64,000 bases of DNA from Strigamia acuminata (Eukaryota > Arthropoda > Chilopoda > Geophilomorpha > Linotaeniidae): contig OX442321.1 in NCBI GenBank assembly GCA_949358305.1, positions 5,853,605 through 5,917,604 of the forward strand, read 5' to 3'. Numbering within the stretch: position 1 is the stretch's first letter; each line of letters begins with the position of its first letter. Shown here one piece after another: positions 34,483-47,510 of the stretch. Position numbers and translations under genes: made by a program. The notes under the pieces are model-generated. The model did no database searches. It was not told the DNA's origin and worked only from the letters and a program-made list of their open reading frames with translations.

Positions 34483-36201
34483 TGCGCTGTTTGCTTTCGT
34501 TTGGTTCCTTGAGAGGGAAAGGAAGAAATGTTTTAATTTCAAGATGTACAAAACAAAATATACTGACTGTTGTTAGATTGCTACGAGATCTCGCCTCGTT
34601 CTCGGCAACCCCCAAACCATCGAGTCGACTACTTACTAGTTTAATTAATCACAATTTTTTGATTATTATTATTATTTTTTTTTTTTTGGTTTTTTTTTTT
34701 TTTTTTTTTTTTTTTTTCATCATTTTTGTTTTCATGAAATATGCTGCTCAATTTTCTGCCTGGAAGAAGAAAAAATTGTAAATTAAGGACAAACATTCCC
34801 CCAAATATTTCTCAAGTGATGAAAGGTGTGAGTGAATTTACAAGATAACAAAGGGTTGCCTGAGAATGAAGAGAGGGCCGGTTTCCCTCATGGTGTGTGT
34901 GTGCCCTGATGGTGTTTTTTGACAGGACCATTGTTGACAATTTTTCCTGTGGCCAACAATATTGTTGAGTGGTGTTATTATATACATTATATATATAATT
35001 TTTTTTTTTTTTTTTGTATTTTTGGATATGTGATGAATTTCTATGTGACTTTTGGACAAGTATCTTTTTGTGTAGCTGTTAGTTTTCAGTTTTGTTTGGT
35101 TTAATTTTTTTTGATTTTTTGCTGAAAACTTGCGTGATATTCTTGTATATTTAAAAACAACAACAAATATTACTGTCATTTTTTTTTTTGTTTTTTCTCA
35201 TTAATTTCTGATTTTTTTTTTTTCATTTTAATGTCAAGAAATTGGATTTTTATTTGGATTATTTTTTTTTCTTTTTCTATTAATTAACATTTCTCTCCCA
35301 CATGATGTGTGATAAGTTATTCTGGCCAAAAAACTAAAACTTTAAAAAAAAAAATAATATTAATTAATATTACTTATAATAATAATTAAAAAAAAAAATA
35401 ATGGAAGAAACTCGAGTTTTTCCAACAGATGATGATGTCACTGTGATGTTTATTATTACAATAATAAAAAAAAAAGTGAAAAATAATAAAAAAGTACTGA
35501 CATTTAGTGCGAAATTTGCCAAAAAACTTGCCCCAACTGATATATCAACATATTAAAATTCAAAACGAGGTTAAAAGGTGCAAAAACAAACTTTAATTTG
35601 GTGCTAAAACACCTTTTTCCTATCGAAAAAACCGCTGAAGAAACAAAATAAATATTAAAAAAAACCGCTGAAATATTTACTATAAAAATTCAGGCAAGTT
35701 GTTGTAACAATTTTGGTGCTCCTTATTACAAAACATGCCAAATATAGTTTCCACTTTTCATTTATCGTTTTAAGGCAGGAAAAATGGCGAGATTTTAATG
35801 AATTTTAAAAATGGTGCTTCCAACAAGATAACTCCTTTTATTTCGGAGATAGACCGAGGTGAGATGGCCATATTTGATTAGCGTGTCAAGATATACGTAT
35901 GGAGCACCGACTGCGTGCTCGGTGATGATGATGACTTTGTATACGCGAGTTTTAGTGAAGTGAAGTGAAGTGAATATGAATAAACAGTGGACAGCTCACC
36001 TTTCCCCTTACTCCTATGGTAAGGAGCTTGTTGCCTTGTTATTTAAAGAGGGAAAAATGTGCCTTTTTATGTGCAATTTTAAGCCACTGTTTTCTTTAGT
36101 TTTCTTTTTTTCTATTCAATATTTTTTTTTTCTTTTCTTTTTTCCTGAATGATTGCTTCTCATTATTGTGACTTTGTATTTTCATATAGTTACGGAATAA
36201 A
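34483..36201 (+). other. bun: Likely bunched 3'UTR
   Basis: 1.7 kb of AT-rich, T-run-rich sequence between the bunched stop and AATAAA at 36196-36201, which is only 62 bp upstream of the ASCC1 start codon. Earlier sites could also be used. Confidence 0.5.
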
Positions 36202-36262
36202 GATTGTTCTTGCCCAGTATTGATTTCGACTCGTATCAAAAGATGGCGCTAGCCGAATCAAA

Positions 36263-37752
36263 ATGGACGTTCTGCATCCGCAACTTGTGTGGTTGGGTGG
36301 ACGTTGTTATCGAAAATACCCAACGAATGATGTTTTGGCGGATCGAAATAAGCAAGAGGATGAAATAGACGATTGTAGATATTGTTTTTGATGTATTAAA
36401 ATCGTTTTGGGGTAGATTTTAATACGTTTTAATTGAATTTTTGTAGCAATTCGCGGCGTGTGCACCGACGAGCCGTGCGACGCCGATTTCGAGTTTGAGA
36501 AATTGCCTAACGGACAGTTCAGAACGGGCATAAAAGTAGCTAAAGGATATTTCGGCAATATAATCGGTGCTAGTGGAACTGTTAAAAACCGAATCGAAAT
36601 GGAAACGAGAACTAGAATTTTCGTGCCACCGCGATATGGACACGGCGCCGACGGAGACATAAGTTCATTTTTGTTGTTTTTAGAGTTTTCCTTATTTAAT
36701 TTAAACTTAAAACCAATTACAGCGATCACGGGACCCACCAAGGCCGGTACAGCATCGGCCAGAAACCGAATCGAATTGATAGTGGAGGCGGCGCGACAGA
36801 GACAACCGTTTACGCATTTCGTGTCTATTCCAATGACCGATTTGAAATCGAAATTCCTAGAGTTTCGTGACGATGTTTTACGGCAGTGCGATGGTGTACG
36901 AGTCATTTATGCGTCTGAAGTCGAACCGATAATTAAAATAAACATTTTTCTCGAAAGGCTAGAGGTTTAGACGGCAGTTTGTTCCAAAAAGCGGACAGAT
37001 TGCATCTGACCATTGGAACGATGCCCATTTTGGATCAAAGAGAGAGAGATCTCGCCGTAAAACTTCTTGCAGAGTGTAACGATATTGCTCAGTACGTAAA
37101 TTTAATTTATTCAGGCACTTATAAGAGCAAAAAACACTTTTAGTGCCCGAAATGTGATATTAACTATTTTTTAAAAATAGATCCGTGTTGATGAAGGAGC
37201 CGTTAACGATACGAGTTGAAGGGGTCGAGTACATGAACGATGATCCAGCGGAAGTGGATGTTTTGTACGCGAAAATTACGCCGAGTGAAAGTGGAAATAG
37301 GTTTGAATTTTATAGATTTGTTGTGTAATTTTGTTATTTTGGTGTTTGTTAATTTATTTAGACTGCAGTTGCTCGCTGATCGCGTGGTCGATCGGTTTAT
37401 TAATGAAGGAATAATGCAAAAACAACACGAAAGGGTTAAATTACACTTGACGTTACTCAATACGCTTTTCCGCAAAGACGATTCTGGTGAATTGGGTGTG
37501 ACCGATATGCGACTGTCAAGGGGTAATAAAAGGGAGTCGTTTGATGCCACTAGGGTTTTGAAGGTCAAATATTTAAATTATTTATTTGTATTATGTGTTT
37601 TTTTTTTTTATTTAATTTTATTATTTTTAATTTAGTTGTTTGAAAATTATCAATTTGGAGAAGTGCGTGTGAACAGTCTGCACATATCGCAACGTTATTC
37701 CAATGTGAAACGTGGGTATTACCAAGCATTGTTTAAATTAGATTTGCTCTAA
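36263..37752 (+). CDS. ASCC1: ASCC1 (activating signal cointegrator 1 complex subunit 1)
   Basis: Seven exons (36263-36374, 36447-36662, 36723-36893, 36965-37091, 37181-37300, 37362-37563, 37636-37752) encode 354 residues. The N-terminus MDVLHPQLVWLGGRCYRKYP matches the family. A KH domain follows (KGYFGNIIGASGTVKNRIEM). The AKAP7-type 2H phosphoesterase domain carries both HxT motifs: H180-L-T182 (LHLTIG) and H277-L-T279 (LHLTLLNTLF). It ends with VRVNSLHISQR. ASCC1 is part of the ASCC complex with the ASCC3 helicase and acts in the alkylation-damage response and transcription. AATAAA signals at 37771 and 37783. Confidence 0.95.
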
Positions 37753-37770
37753 GATTTTTGTAAACAGAAT

Positions 37771-37788
37771 AATAAACGTAATAATAAA
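37771..37788 (+). terminator. ASCC1 poly(A) signals
   Basis: Two AATAAA hexamers, 37771-37776 and 37783-37788, just after the stop. Confidence 0.7.
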
Positions 37789-38093
37789 GATAACTATTCT
37801 TGTTTAAGTTGAGTATATTTATTTTTAATGTGATTTCTACTACAGGGCGACATCTAGTGGAAATTTGTATAACTATACAAAATTTTGTTACGCATTTTCA
37901 AACATAATTAGACGTTAAAAAACATGTCATAAGGCTTGTTTGACTGATTTTGATGAATTATTTTCACGTTTTTAGACATTTTGAATGGTTTTTTCGTCTT
38001 GATGGTGTGTAGATAATCCGTGTCTGGTTTTAGTCTTAATCGAGCAACATGGCGGCTTGAATTTAGTGCTGTAGTAACCGATCATATTTCGTG

Positions 38094-40092
38094 ATGAATA
38101 AAAGCAAAAAAATAGAAGTCAATGCGTCGTCCGTAAGTACACATTTATGGCGACACGAGAACAATTATTAAAAAAAAATTTATTTCGAATTTATTTCAGC
38201 TTTTGGGCTTAAAAGCCGAACTATTTCGCAAACAAGAAGAGTACAAAAAGCAGAAAACACAAAACCACACGAAACCGACACCGAAAGCGAGCACAAAAGT
38301 AACATCTAACCAAAACATACATTGAAATAAATATTTTAAATTTTAAATCTTTCAGAAACCGAATGTATGGACCAAACAAAACAGCGGGATCCAAGAACGA
38401 GCGAAGCGCGACTTCCAACCGCGAGAGGAAGAAGAAGACGCACTTTTAAAATCCAGGTTTAATTCCAGTAAAGTAAATTTTCAGGTTTTTAATAAATATA
38501 ATCATTTTAGAAAAGCTCTCGAAGCGAAAACAAAAATCTACGAACAAATGACGCAATCTTTACCAGCGGGTACAAAATTAAAACAATATGAAATCAAATT
38601 AAATTTAATTTTTATTAACATTTTAGACGACGAAACGAGTGAACTTTATCTGGTCGACTTCCAGAGGAAAGTAATTAATTCCATAAAGGATAAACGAATG
38701 AAAGACAATGAAATAACTCAAGAAATTTCCGATCCGGAACAAGATCCGCCACATCCGGATGAAGAATGGTAGTTTTTACTAATTTATCGAATGTTAATTG
38801 TGAATTGTTAATTGTTGATGTTTTTTGTTAAATTTAGGGTCGATTATGTGGATTCTTTGGGCCGATCGCGTCGTTGTTTGAGGAAAGATGTGGAATATTT
38901 CAATAAAATCGACCAATCACTCGCACAAAGAGACAGGTTCGTGGAAAATTGAGTTAAAAATTAATAAAAATATCGATTTTAATTTTTACAACAGTCGGAA
39001 GGAAGAGCCTAAACCAGAAGCAGACAGGTGGAACAGAGGAAACGATTTATTGTCGGACGACATGAGGAAAGAGATTGAACGAAGAGAATGGGAGGAAGAT
39101 GAAGAAGAAGAAATTCAAAATTCAGAGCCGGTTGGGCCAATTCATTACCAGAATGTCCAGCAAAGAGGTGAAACGAAAATGTCATTTATTCGTATTATTT
39201 GGAGCTTTTTTGAGCTTTTTCCCTTGAAATAGACCATTTTTGGGCCTAAAGCGACCATTTTTGGGCATAAAAAGACCATTTTTGGGCCTAAAAAGATCAT
39301 TTTTGGGCCTAAAACGACCCTTTTTGGGCCTAAATGCCCTTTTTGCACATAAACATGATTTTTGCAACTTAAAAATGCATCATTGCTCATGAAACTGAAT
39401 TTTTTTTAAATTTCAGAGGTTCGTAACCATGGTGTTGGTTATTACGCATTTTCCGTGGAGGAAATGGAAAGGAAAAAACAGTTTGACATGTTGGAGAATT
39501 TAAGAAAACAGGTTTGCATTTATTTATTTATTTATTTATTTTGAAAAACAAAATTCTATTGTTATTTTAACGACATTTTGCTTTATAGACGGAAACCAAC
39601 AAATCCAATCGAATGAAACTGAAAGAGAAGCGAAAAGCGATGTTACAAGCACGTTTGGCTAAAGTTCAAGAAAGAAAAAGCATCGTTTTGCCAGACGACG
39701 ACGACGACTCGTCGCAATCGGAGGATGAAACCAAAGCCAACGAAATAGACGAAGCAGCGCCAGTTCCCACCCAAGTGGCGGAAGATGTCCCTAAAGCAGT
39801 ACGGCCTTGGGACAGGGGCAAAGTGGGAGTTCGAAAAGAGTGTTTTCAAAAACCACCCGCTGCGAAAAAAATGAGTAAGAAATGGAAATTTTATTTGCAA
39901 AAATTAAATAATTTTACTAAAATTAAAATTATTTACGGTATTTTTACAGTGAGCGAGGGCGATTGGCTGAACACTCAGCGACGCGAACGGGATCCGGCTT
40001 TTGCACCGCCACAGTTTTATTTCAAGTCTAAGAACAAATTCGACTCTCCCCAAGACGATTTACTCAATATTCCACTCCCGGACGATCAATAA
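38094..40092 (+). CDS. CCDC174: CCDC174 (coiled-coil domain protein 174)
   Basis: Ten exons (38094-38132, 38200-38298, 38356-38456, 38511-38569, 38627-38768, 38838-38936, 38995-39167, 39417-39511, 39589-39874, 39950-40092) encode 411 residues. Family marks: NASSLLGLKAELFRKQEEYK near the N-terminus, the invariant WVDYVDSLGRSRRC at 147-160, LLSDDMRKE, GPIHYQNV, GVGYYAF, a basic helix (KEKRKAMLQARLAKVQERK) and RRERDPAFAPPQFYF near the end. The protein is nuclear and associated with the exon junction complex/EIF4A3 in vertebrates. An AACATGGCGGC motif lies 45 bp upstream. The stop again falls inside AATAAA (40088-40093); a second signal is at 40109. Confidence 0.94.
39230..39350. repeat. Short repeat in CCDC174 intron 7
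   Basis: Five to six units of about 20 bp, GACCATTTTTGGGCCTAAAA, between exons 7 and 8. Confidence 0.85.
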
Positions 40093-40245
40093 AAATGTAC
40101 ATTTTACGAATAAACGAGAATTTGAAAGGGGAATTCGACTTGACTAGTTGTGTTTTGCGCCGCAAGACGGCGCAAATTAAAAGATATTTTCGCGGGAAAC
40201 TGAACGCATGCTCTTTCCTTTTTTTATTCGCTTTGCATGGTTAAC

Positions 40246-43200
40246 ATGGCGCAGGATCAGCAACAGTTTGAGGCGTTGTTATCGTCTTTATTAAGCAGCG
40301 AGAGCGATTTACGTACTCCGGCCGAGGTAAGACAACGACACGGAGCTTAAAGTTGACGTGAAACATGTTTAAATTATGCATCGGGGTCGATTTAACGAAA
40401 GTCATAACCGCGTAGTGCGTGGATGCGCTAAGCCTAAGCGCAAAAAATGACTCATCGCTGCTCGATTCAAACTTTTCGCTTCACGTGGTGGTTTTGCAAG
40501 CGGCATATTGCGCGATGTTCGTCCGTTTGTTCGTTGTTTTCGGAGCCCGTTTCGCCGGTTTTGGATGATCGAAACGAAATAAAAGCCGAAACTTAATTTC
40601 GGTTTTGTTTGTTTTGTTTTATTTTAATGTTTTGTTTTTATTTCAGAAAACATTCGACGATATTCCAGGTGAAACTAAAGTTCCTTATTTGTTGAATACG
40701 ATTCGCAATGTTAACGCTGGGGACGAGGTAATAAGTGTTTTGATGTTGAAAGAAATTTTGATTTTGTTTATTTTTTTAATTTTATTTATTTTTTTTGGTT
40801 TAGGTTCGACAAATGGGCGCTGTTCTTTTGCGACGTCTGTTTGCGAATGATTTTGAAGAATTCTATCCGAAGTTAGCACTTGCGAGTCAAGTTGAGTTGA
40901 AAGAGCAATTACTTGCAGCGATTCAGCAGGAAACCAGTTCCGGTATTCGTCGGAAAACGTGCGATGTTACGGCCGAATTAGCTAGAAATTTGATCGGTAA
41001 ATATAAGAAATAGATTTTAAATTCCGAAAATTGCGTTTTTTTATGAAATAAATTGCAAATATTGCGATTTTTAATGAAATAAATGGCAAATATTGCGATT
41101 TTTAATTAAATAAATGGCAAATATTGCGATTTTTAATTAAATAAATGGCAAATATTGCGATTTTTAATTAAATAAATGGCAAATATTGCGATTTTTAATG
41201 AAATAAATTACAAATATTGCGATTTTTAATGAAATAAATGGCAAGTTTTGCGATTTTTAATGAAATAAATTGCAAATATTGCGATTTTTAATGAAAGAAA
41301 TGGCAAATTTGCGATTTTTAATGAAATACATTGCAAATATTGCGATTTTTAATGAAATAAATTGCAGATATTGCGATTTTTAATGAAATAAATGGCAAAT
41401 ATTGCAATTTTTAATGAAATAAATTGTTATATTATTATTTTTTTGTGAAATAAATTGCAAATATTGAGATTTTCATTAAATAAATTACAAATATTGCGAT
41501 ATATATGAAATAAATTACAAACATTGCGATATTTATGAAATAAATTGCAAACATTGCGATTTTTATGAAATAAATTGCAAACATTGCGATTTTTATGAAA
41601 TAAATTGCAAATATTGCGATTTTCTTAATTAAATTGTGATTAATTTTAATTTACTTTTAACAGACGATGATGGAAATAACTTGTGGCCTGAATTTTTGAA
41701 GTTTCTCTTTGAGTGCGCTAATTCACCAGTGGTTGAACTGAAGGAATGCGCTTTGCAAATGTTCAGTACCGTTCCCGGAATTTTTGGAAATCAGCAAGCA
41801 CACTATTTAGATATAATCAAACAAATGCTTCAACAGTCACTTCTTGACCAAAACAATTCCCAGGTTCGGTTTAATTTATTCATTACTTCAACACCAATAC
41901 AAACAGAAAAAATTTAATGGATTAATTGATTTCTAGGTTCGATTCATGGCCGTTAAAGCGGCGTCTTCGTTCTTGTTAGCTCACGAAAGGGAAACTTCGA
42001 TTCATCGTCATTTCTCTGATTTGCTTCCGCCAATGATTCAAGGCATAGCCGACAGTATTCAAGCGCAAGACGACGATATTTTATTAAAATCTTTAATCGA
42101 GTTGGCCGAAAATGTTCCCAGATTTCTCCGGTTTCAAATTGATCCGATTATGCAATTATGCATGAAAGTATGTTCACCGTCAAACTTTTAATCGATTTTC
42201 AGCAAATAACTGCAAAATAATCACAGAAATTATTTAAAATTTACATAAAAATAGAAAATAACCGAAAAAATTGTGAATTTTCTCGATTTTAACTAAAAAA
42301 AATCAACAAAAAAAATCACGGAAATTATTTAAAATTTGCATAAAAATAGAAAATAACCGAAAAATTTGTGAATTTTGTTGATTTTAACTAAAAAATCAAC
42401 AAAAAAAATCACGGAATCGTAAACTAGATGATTGAACTTGCAAAATAATCACAGAAATTATTTTAAACATTTATGTAAAAATTGAAAATAACCGAAATCT
42501 GTGAATTTTGATGATTTTCTACTGAAAAATAGAAAATAATCAAAAGAAATGGTGTATTTTGATGATTTTAACTGAAAAAAATCACGAAATCGTTGCGTTA
42601 TTGCTCTGAAAGTCGCTGCCAAATGTTTATTTAACTAAATTCTACATTAACTTAATTAAGGTTTTAACCGACTCGTCTATGAGTGATAATTGGCGGCACC
42701 TAGCTTTGGAAGTGATGGTAACATTGGCCGAAACAGCACCGGGAATGGTCCGAAAGAGCGGCAACAAATACATCGGTTTACTCGGTAACGAATTTAAAAA
42801 ACCTAAAAACCCAAACAATACTAACAACAACTTGACTCGACAGTCTCGCAAGTTCTCGCCATGATGGTGGACATGGACGACGACCCCGAATGGAACAGCG
42901 CGGACGAAATAACCGAGGACGACAACGACTCCAACTCCGTCGTCGGCGAATCGGCTTTGGACCGATTGGCGGTCGCTCTGGGCGGCAAAACAATTTTACA
43001 GCATTTCGTCAGCAACATCCCACCGATGCTATCGAGCACCGACTGGCGATACCGGCACGCGGCGCTCATGGCCATCTCCGCGGTCGGCGAGGGCTGCCAC
43101 AAACAAATGGAAGCGCTTTTAGATCAAATTATGGAATGGGTTTTAAACTTTCTTCGCGATCCGGTAATTGCAATCGATTTAATCGATTTAATTTTGAATT

Positions 43201-46200
43201 AAAATTGATTTTTTTATTTTTTAGCATCCGCGAGTTCGGTATGCAGCTTGCAACGCCATCGGTCAAATGAGCACGGATTTCGCGCCGACATTCGAGAAGA
43301 AATTTCATGACAAAGTGATTCCGAGCTTGTTGATGTTACTGGGCGACGAGACTCAACCGCGAGTCCAAGCGCACGCGGGCGCTGCACTAGTCAATTTTAG
43401 CGAGGACTGTCCGAAAACGATTTTAGCTAATTATTTAGACGATATTGCGATGAAGTTGGAGGGAATTTTGAGCTCGAAATTCCAAGAATTGGTGGTGACG
43501 GGGAATAAACTTGTTCTGGAACAGGTTGTGACTACCATAGCGTCGGTAGCGGACACCGCCGAAGAGAAGTTTATCAATTATTACGATAGGTGAGTGCTGA
43601 GATGTGGAAAATAATTTTTTTTTTGGCTAATAATTTTTTTTGTTGTTGATTTAGGTTCATGCCTTGTTTAAAATACATAATCCAAAATGCTACGATGCCT
43701 GAATACAGGCTTCTCAGAGGAAAAACGATCGAATGTGTCAGTTTGATTGGACTAGCCGTTGGGAGAGAAAAAGTATGAAATATTATTGCTTTTTTTCGCA
43801 ATATATTGTGATTTTTAGCTATTTTCTGCAATAAATTGGGATTTTTAGCTGTTTTTCGCAAAATATTGCGATTTTTAACTATTTTGCAAAATATATTGCG
43901 ATGTTTTTAGCTGTTTAGCGCAATATATTGCAATTTTTCGCTGTTTTTCGCAATATATTACGATTTTACAACTTATATCGCAATTGACACAAATTTCTTT
44001 GGTGTACACTTTTATTTTGTTTAATTTTAATGAATTTTTTTGTTTCTAGTTTATGACAGATGCGAATGAGGTGATGGAATTACTGCTTAAATCGCAAACG
44101 CACGCATGCGAGATGGCCGACGACGATCCCCAAGTGTCCTACATGATATCAGCGTGGGCACGAATATGCAAAATTATGGGAAAACATTTCGAACAATATT
44201 TGCCTCTCGTCATGGATCCCGTCATGAAGACCGCGTCGTTGAAGCCGGAAGTGACGCTGCTGGATAGCGAAGACATGCAATCTGTTGAAAGTGACGACGA
44301 TTGGCAGTTTGTCAGTTTAGGAGAACAAGTAAAAATAATAATTATAAAAAAATTTGGACTCAAATCTTTAATAATTTTTCTTCTTTTAATTCAACTCAGC
44401 AAAACTTTGGCATCAGAACGGCCGGATTGGAAGACAAGGCCACGGCCTGTCAAATGCTCGTTTGTTACGCCAAGGAATTAAAAGAAGGATTTGCCGCTTA
44501 TTCCGAACAAGTGGTCAAATTGATGGTTCCAATGCTCAAGTTCTACTTTCACGATGATATCCTTTAGTGAAGCGAATAATTTATTGAAAAAGTGTGAAAA
44601 TTTGAAATATTTTTTCTTGATTTGTTTTGTTTACGTGTTCGGTTGGCAGCTGCTGAGAGCATTCCGTATCTTCTCGAGTGCGCCAAGCTTCGAGGACAGG
44701 ATTTTCTCGTCGATATGTGGACGTATGTTTGTCCCGAGTTGTTCAAAGCCATCGACACGGAGCCTGAGAACGAAGTTTTAGCCGAGGATCTTCACGCGTT
44801 GGCGACGTCGTTGAAGTTTTTGGGCGCTGGTTGCTTGACCGAACAGCATTTGGACGAATTGATTCGTCTTCTGGATAAAACGTTGACGGATCATTTCCAA
44901 AGGTTTGATGACCGACAAGGTAATTGAAAAGGATTTTTTTTTTTTTTTTTTATTATTATTATGAATTTACAATTGTTTATTTTGGTTTCAGAAAAGAGGA
45001 AAGACGAGGATTACGACGAAGGGGTCGAGGAGGTTTTGCTCGACGAGGATGACGAAGACGTATACCTACTTAGCAAAGTTTCCGAAGTTGTTCATTCTCT
45101 TTACGCGACTTACGGCGAACGATTTTTTGTATATTTTGACCGATTGCTGCCTCATTTTATTTTGATGATGGTAAGGAATTGCGTTTTTGATCCAATTTTT
45201 TATGATTTTCGATTATTTTAATCGATTTTGATTTTTTTAAATCGATTTTTGATTTTTTTAAATCAATATTTTGTAATTTTTGATTTTTTAAAATTTATAT
45301 CTTTGGATTTTTGATTTTTTTAAATCAATATTTTGAGATTTAAGATTTTTTAAATCAATTTTTTGTGATTTTCGATTTTTTTAAATCAATATTTTGAGAT
45401 TTTTGATTTTTTAAAATCAATATTTTGAGATTTAGGATTTTTTAAATCAATTTTTTGTGATTTTCGATTTTTTTAAATCAATATTTTGAGATTTTTGATT
45501 TTTTAAAATCAATATTTTGAGATTTAGGATTTTTTAAATCAATTTTTTGTGATTTTCGATTTTTTTAAATCAATTTTTTTGTGATTTTTGATTTATTTAA
45601 ATCGAATTTTTTAAATTTTGTTAATTTTGTGTGAATTTTTAGGGTAACGAACGACCGTGGACGGATCATCAATGGGCGCTGTGTGTTTTTGACGACGTGA
45701 TCGAGTACGGCGGCCCCGCTTGCATCAAATATCAAGAATATTTCCTCCGCAGCATGCTGAATTATATCAACGACAAAAGCGCCGATGTTCGACAAGCCGC
45801 CGTTTATGGGTTGGGTGTCCTCGGCCAGTTCGGTGGCGAGGCATTTGCTCAACCGTGTGCAGGTTTTTAATGACCCATTCACTAATTAAGTGCTTCACTC
45901 ATCTAATTTTCGTTGCAGAATCCATTCCGCGTTTAATGGAGATGATAAACGATCCGGAATCGAGGTCATCCGAAAATTTAAATTCAACAGAGAACGCCAT
46001 CGCAGCCGTTACGAAGATCCTAAAATATAATTCTAGCCAAGTGAACGTCAATGAACTTCTTCCTCATTGGTTGTCGTGGTTACCCGTGTGGGAGGACGAA
46101 GATGAAGTTTTACACGTGTACAATTATCTCTGCGACTTGATAGAGGGGTAAATTGCGTTTAATTAGTCGGAATAATTGAATTTTTTAAATTTTATTTTGA

Positions 46201-46780
46201 TTATTTTCATTTTATTTTGATCATTTTCATTTTATTTTGATCATTTTCATTTTATTTTGATTATTTTCATTTTATATTGATTATTTTTATTTTATATTGA
46301 TTATTTTCATTTTATATTGATTATTTTCATTTTATATTGATTATTTTCATTTTATATTGATTATTTTCATTTTATATTGATTATTTTCATTTTATATTGA
46401 TTATTTTCATTTTATATTGATTATTTTCATTTTATATTGATTATTTTCATTTTATTTACATTTTATTTTTGTAGGAATCATCCTGTGGTGTTAGGCAAAG
46501 ACAATAGCAATTTACCATCAATTTTACGAATAATGGCGTCAGCATTTGAAAAGGAAGCTATTGATCAGGAAGCGGATGTGACGAAACGGATGGTGAACAT
46601 CGTTCGGCAAATTCAGGTTTAAAAAATTGAAATTTAGCGAAAATTTGATAAAATTAAATTTTTTTTTTTCGTTTTATTTTTTTACATTTACAGAGCAACA
46701 CGCAACTTTTTCAAGCTTGTTTGGTGCAGTTGACGCAAGAACAGCAGGCGGCGCTTCACGCTGTGCTTAGTACACACTGA
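40246..46780 (+). CDS. IPO5: Importin-5 (karyopherin beta-3)
   Basis: Seventeen exons (40246-40326, 40647-40727, 40804-40996, 41664-41863, 41937-42167, 42661-42784, 42844-43163, 43225-43589, 43655-43772, 44050-44328, 44400-44556, 44635-44919, 44992-45170, 45643-45862, 45919-46147, 46475-46616, 46694-46780) encode 1096 residues, matching the human length of about 1097. HEAT repeats run throughout: [13 protein letters not shown] early, [19 protein letters not shown] mid-protein, [17 protein letters not shown] late. Conserved landmarks include [28 protein letters not shown] and LPHWLSWLP. It imports ribosomal proteins and histones bound to RanGTP-sensitive sites. Intron 11 is AT-AC. The CCDC174 stop is 153 bp upstream. 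Confidence 0.97.
41030..41635. repeat. ~31-bp minisatellite in importin-5 intron 3
   Basis: About 19 units of AAATAAATGGCAAATATTGCG followed by ATTTTTAATG, filling the intron. Confidence 0.92.
42190..42600. repeat. Degenerate repeat in importin-5 intron 5
   Basis: Long imperfect units containing AAAATAGAAAATAACCGAAA and TGAATTTTGATGATTTTAAC. Confidence 0.8.
43775..43985. repeat. Short array in importin-5 intron 9
   Basis: Units of about 31-34 bp with CGCAATATATTGCGATTTTT and TAGCTGTTTTT. Confidence 0.8.
44557..44634 (+). other. IPO5: U12-type AT-AC intron in importin-5
   Basis: A 78-bp intron with 5' end ATATCCTTT, the classical minor-spliceosome AT-AC donor, and 3' end TTAC. TTTCTTGAT at 44613-44621 matches the U12 branch consensus TTCCTTRAY at eight of nine bases, with the branch A at 44620, 14 nt from the 3' end. 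Removing it joins CACGATG to GTGTTCGG and gives [11 protein letters not shown], the sequence expected for importin-5. No GT-AG choice gives this frame. Confidence 0.93.
45185..45640. repeat. ~30-bp minisatellite in importin-5 intron 13
   Basis: Units GATTTTTTTAAATCAATATT plus TTGAGATTT, with a higher-order repeat of about 117 bp visible between 45330 and 45560. Confidence 0.9.
46180..46460. repeat. 20-bp minisatellite in importin-5 intron 15
   Basis: About 14 nearly identical units of TTATTTTCATTTTATATTGA. Confidence 0.95.
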
Positions 46781-47128
46781 TTTACCCGGAAATGTGTTTT
46801 TAGCGAACTTTTTTAAAATGCTTGTGATGGTATTTTGTCGTTAATTTTTTTTTTTCGTTTATTTTATTTTTTTTGTTTTATTATAATTTAATTTTAATTA
46901 TTTTTACCACCATCGTCGAACGGTTTATCAGTTGCTTTTGTTTGCGTGGAACCTGGTAAAACTCATAATTGACTTTCATTGTGTCCGATGGATAAAACAT
47001 TTCAACCGCTGTGATAATTTATCCGGAGATTGTTTTTGACATAAATTTAAAAATAATCATTGTATTGGAATTGTTGAAAAACTCTACTTCTGTTCATTTC
47101 AAGTTGGTAATTAGCGAATTACTATTCA

Positions 47129-47134
47129 AATAAA
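47129..47134 (+). terminator. Importin-5 poly(A) signal
   Basis: AATAAA 349 nt after the stop. Confidence 0.6.
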
Positions 47135-47389
47135 ACTATTAAAGCTTCAAAAATTCACATTTTAGTTCATTTAAAACGTTTTTAAACAGCGATTTCGGCT
47201 CCCTCTCGTGTTCCAATTTGTTACTATTAAAAACAACTTAAAATAAACAAAAAATTAATTTTTTTAAAGAGATTTAGACATAAGGAAAGTAAAAATTCCT
47301 CTCAAATAATTATAATATTTGAATAAATAAACATTTATTTGCACTGTCCACAAGTGGTTTGTATGAAAACCCGATAGGGGGCGCGAGCG

Positions 47390-47510
47390 GCGCTGCTACT
47401 GTCCTCAGAGACCCATCTTTAACTTCACAGTGGATGCTTCCTCGACATTCGGTGATAATTTAACTCGAAAATTCAAACACAACGTCGAGATCAAGAAGTA
47501 ACCATCACAC
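47390..47510 (+). other. Probable FARP 5'UTR exon and promoter
   Basis: A GC-richer patch (GGGGGCGCGAGCGGCGCTG near 47379-47397) is followed by about 100 nt without long ORFs and a consensus donor (CACAC|gtgagt, 47511). The first FARP coding exon begins with a clear acceptor at 48925, eight bases before the ATG pair, so an upstream noncoding exon is required. A second candidate donor follows AAAATGTCTTTAATT near 48435. The rest of 47511-48925 is AT-rich and I see nothing else in it. Confidence 0.5.
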
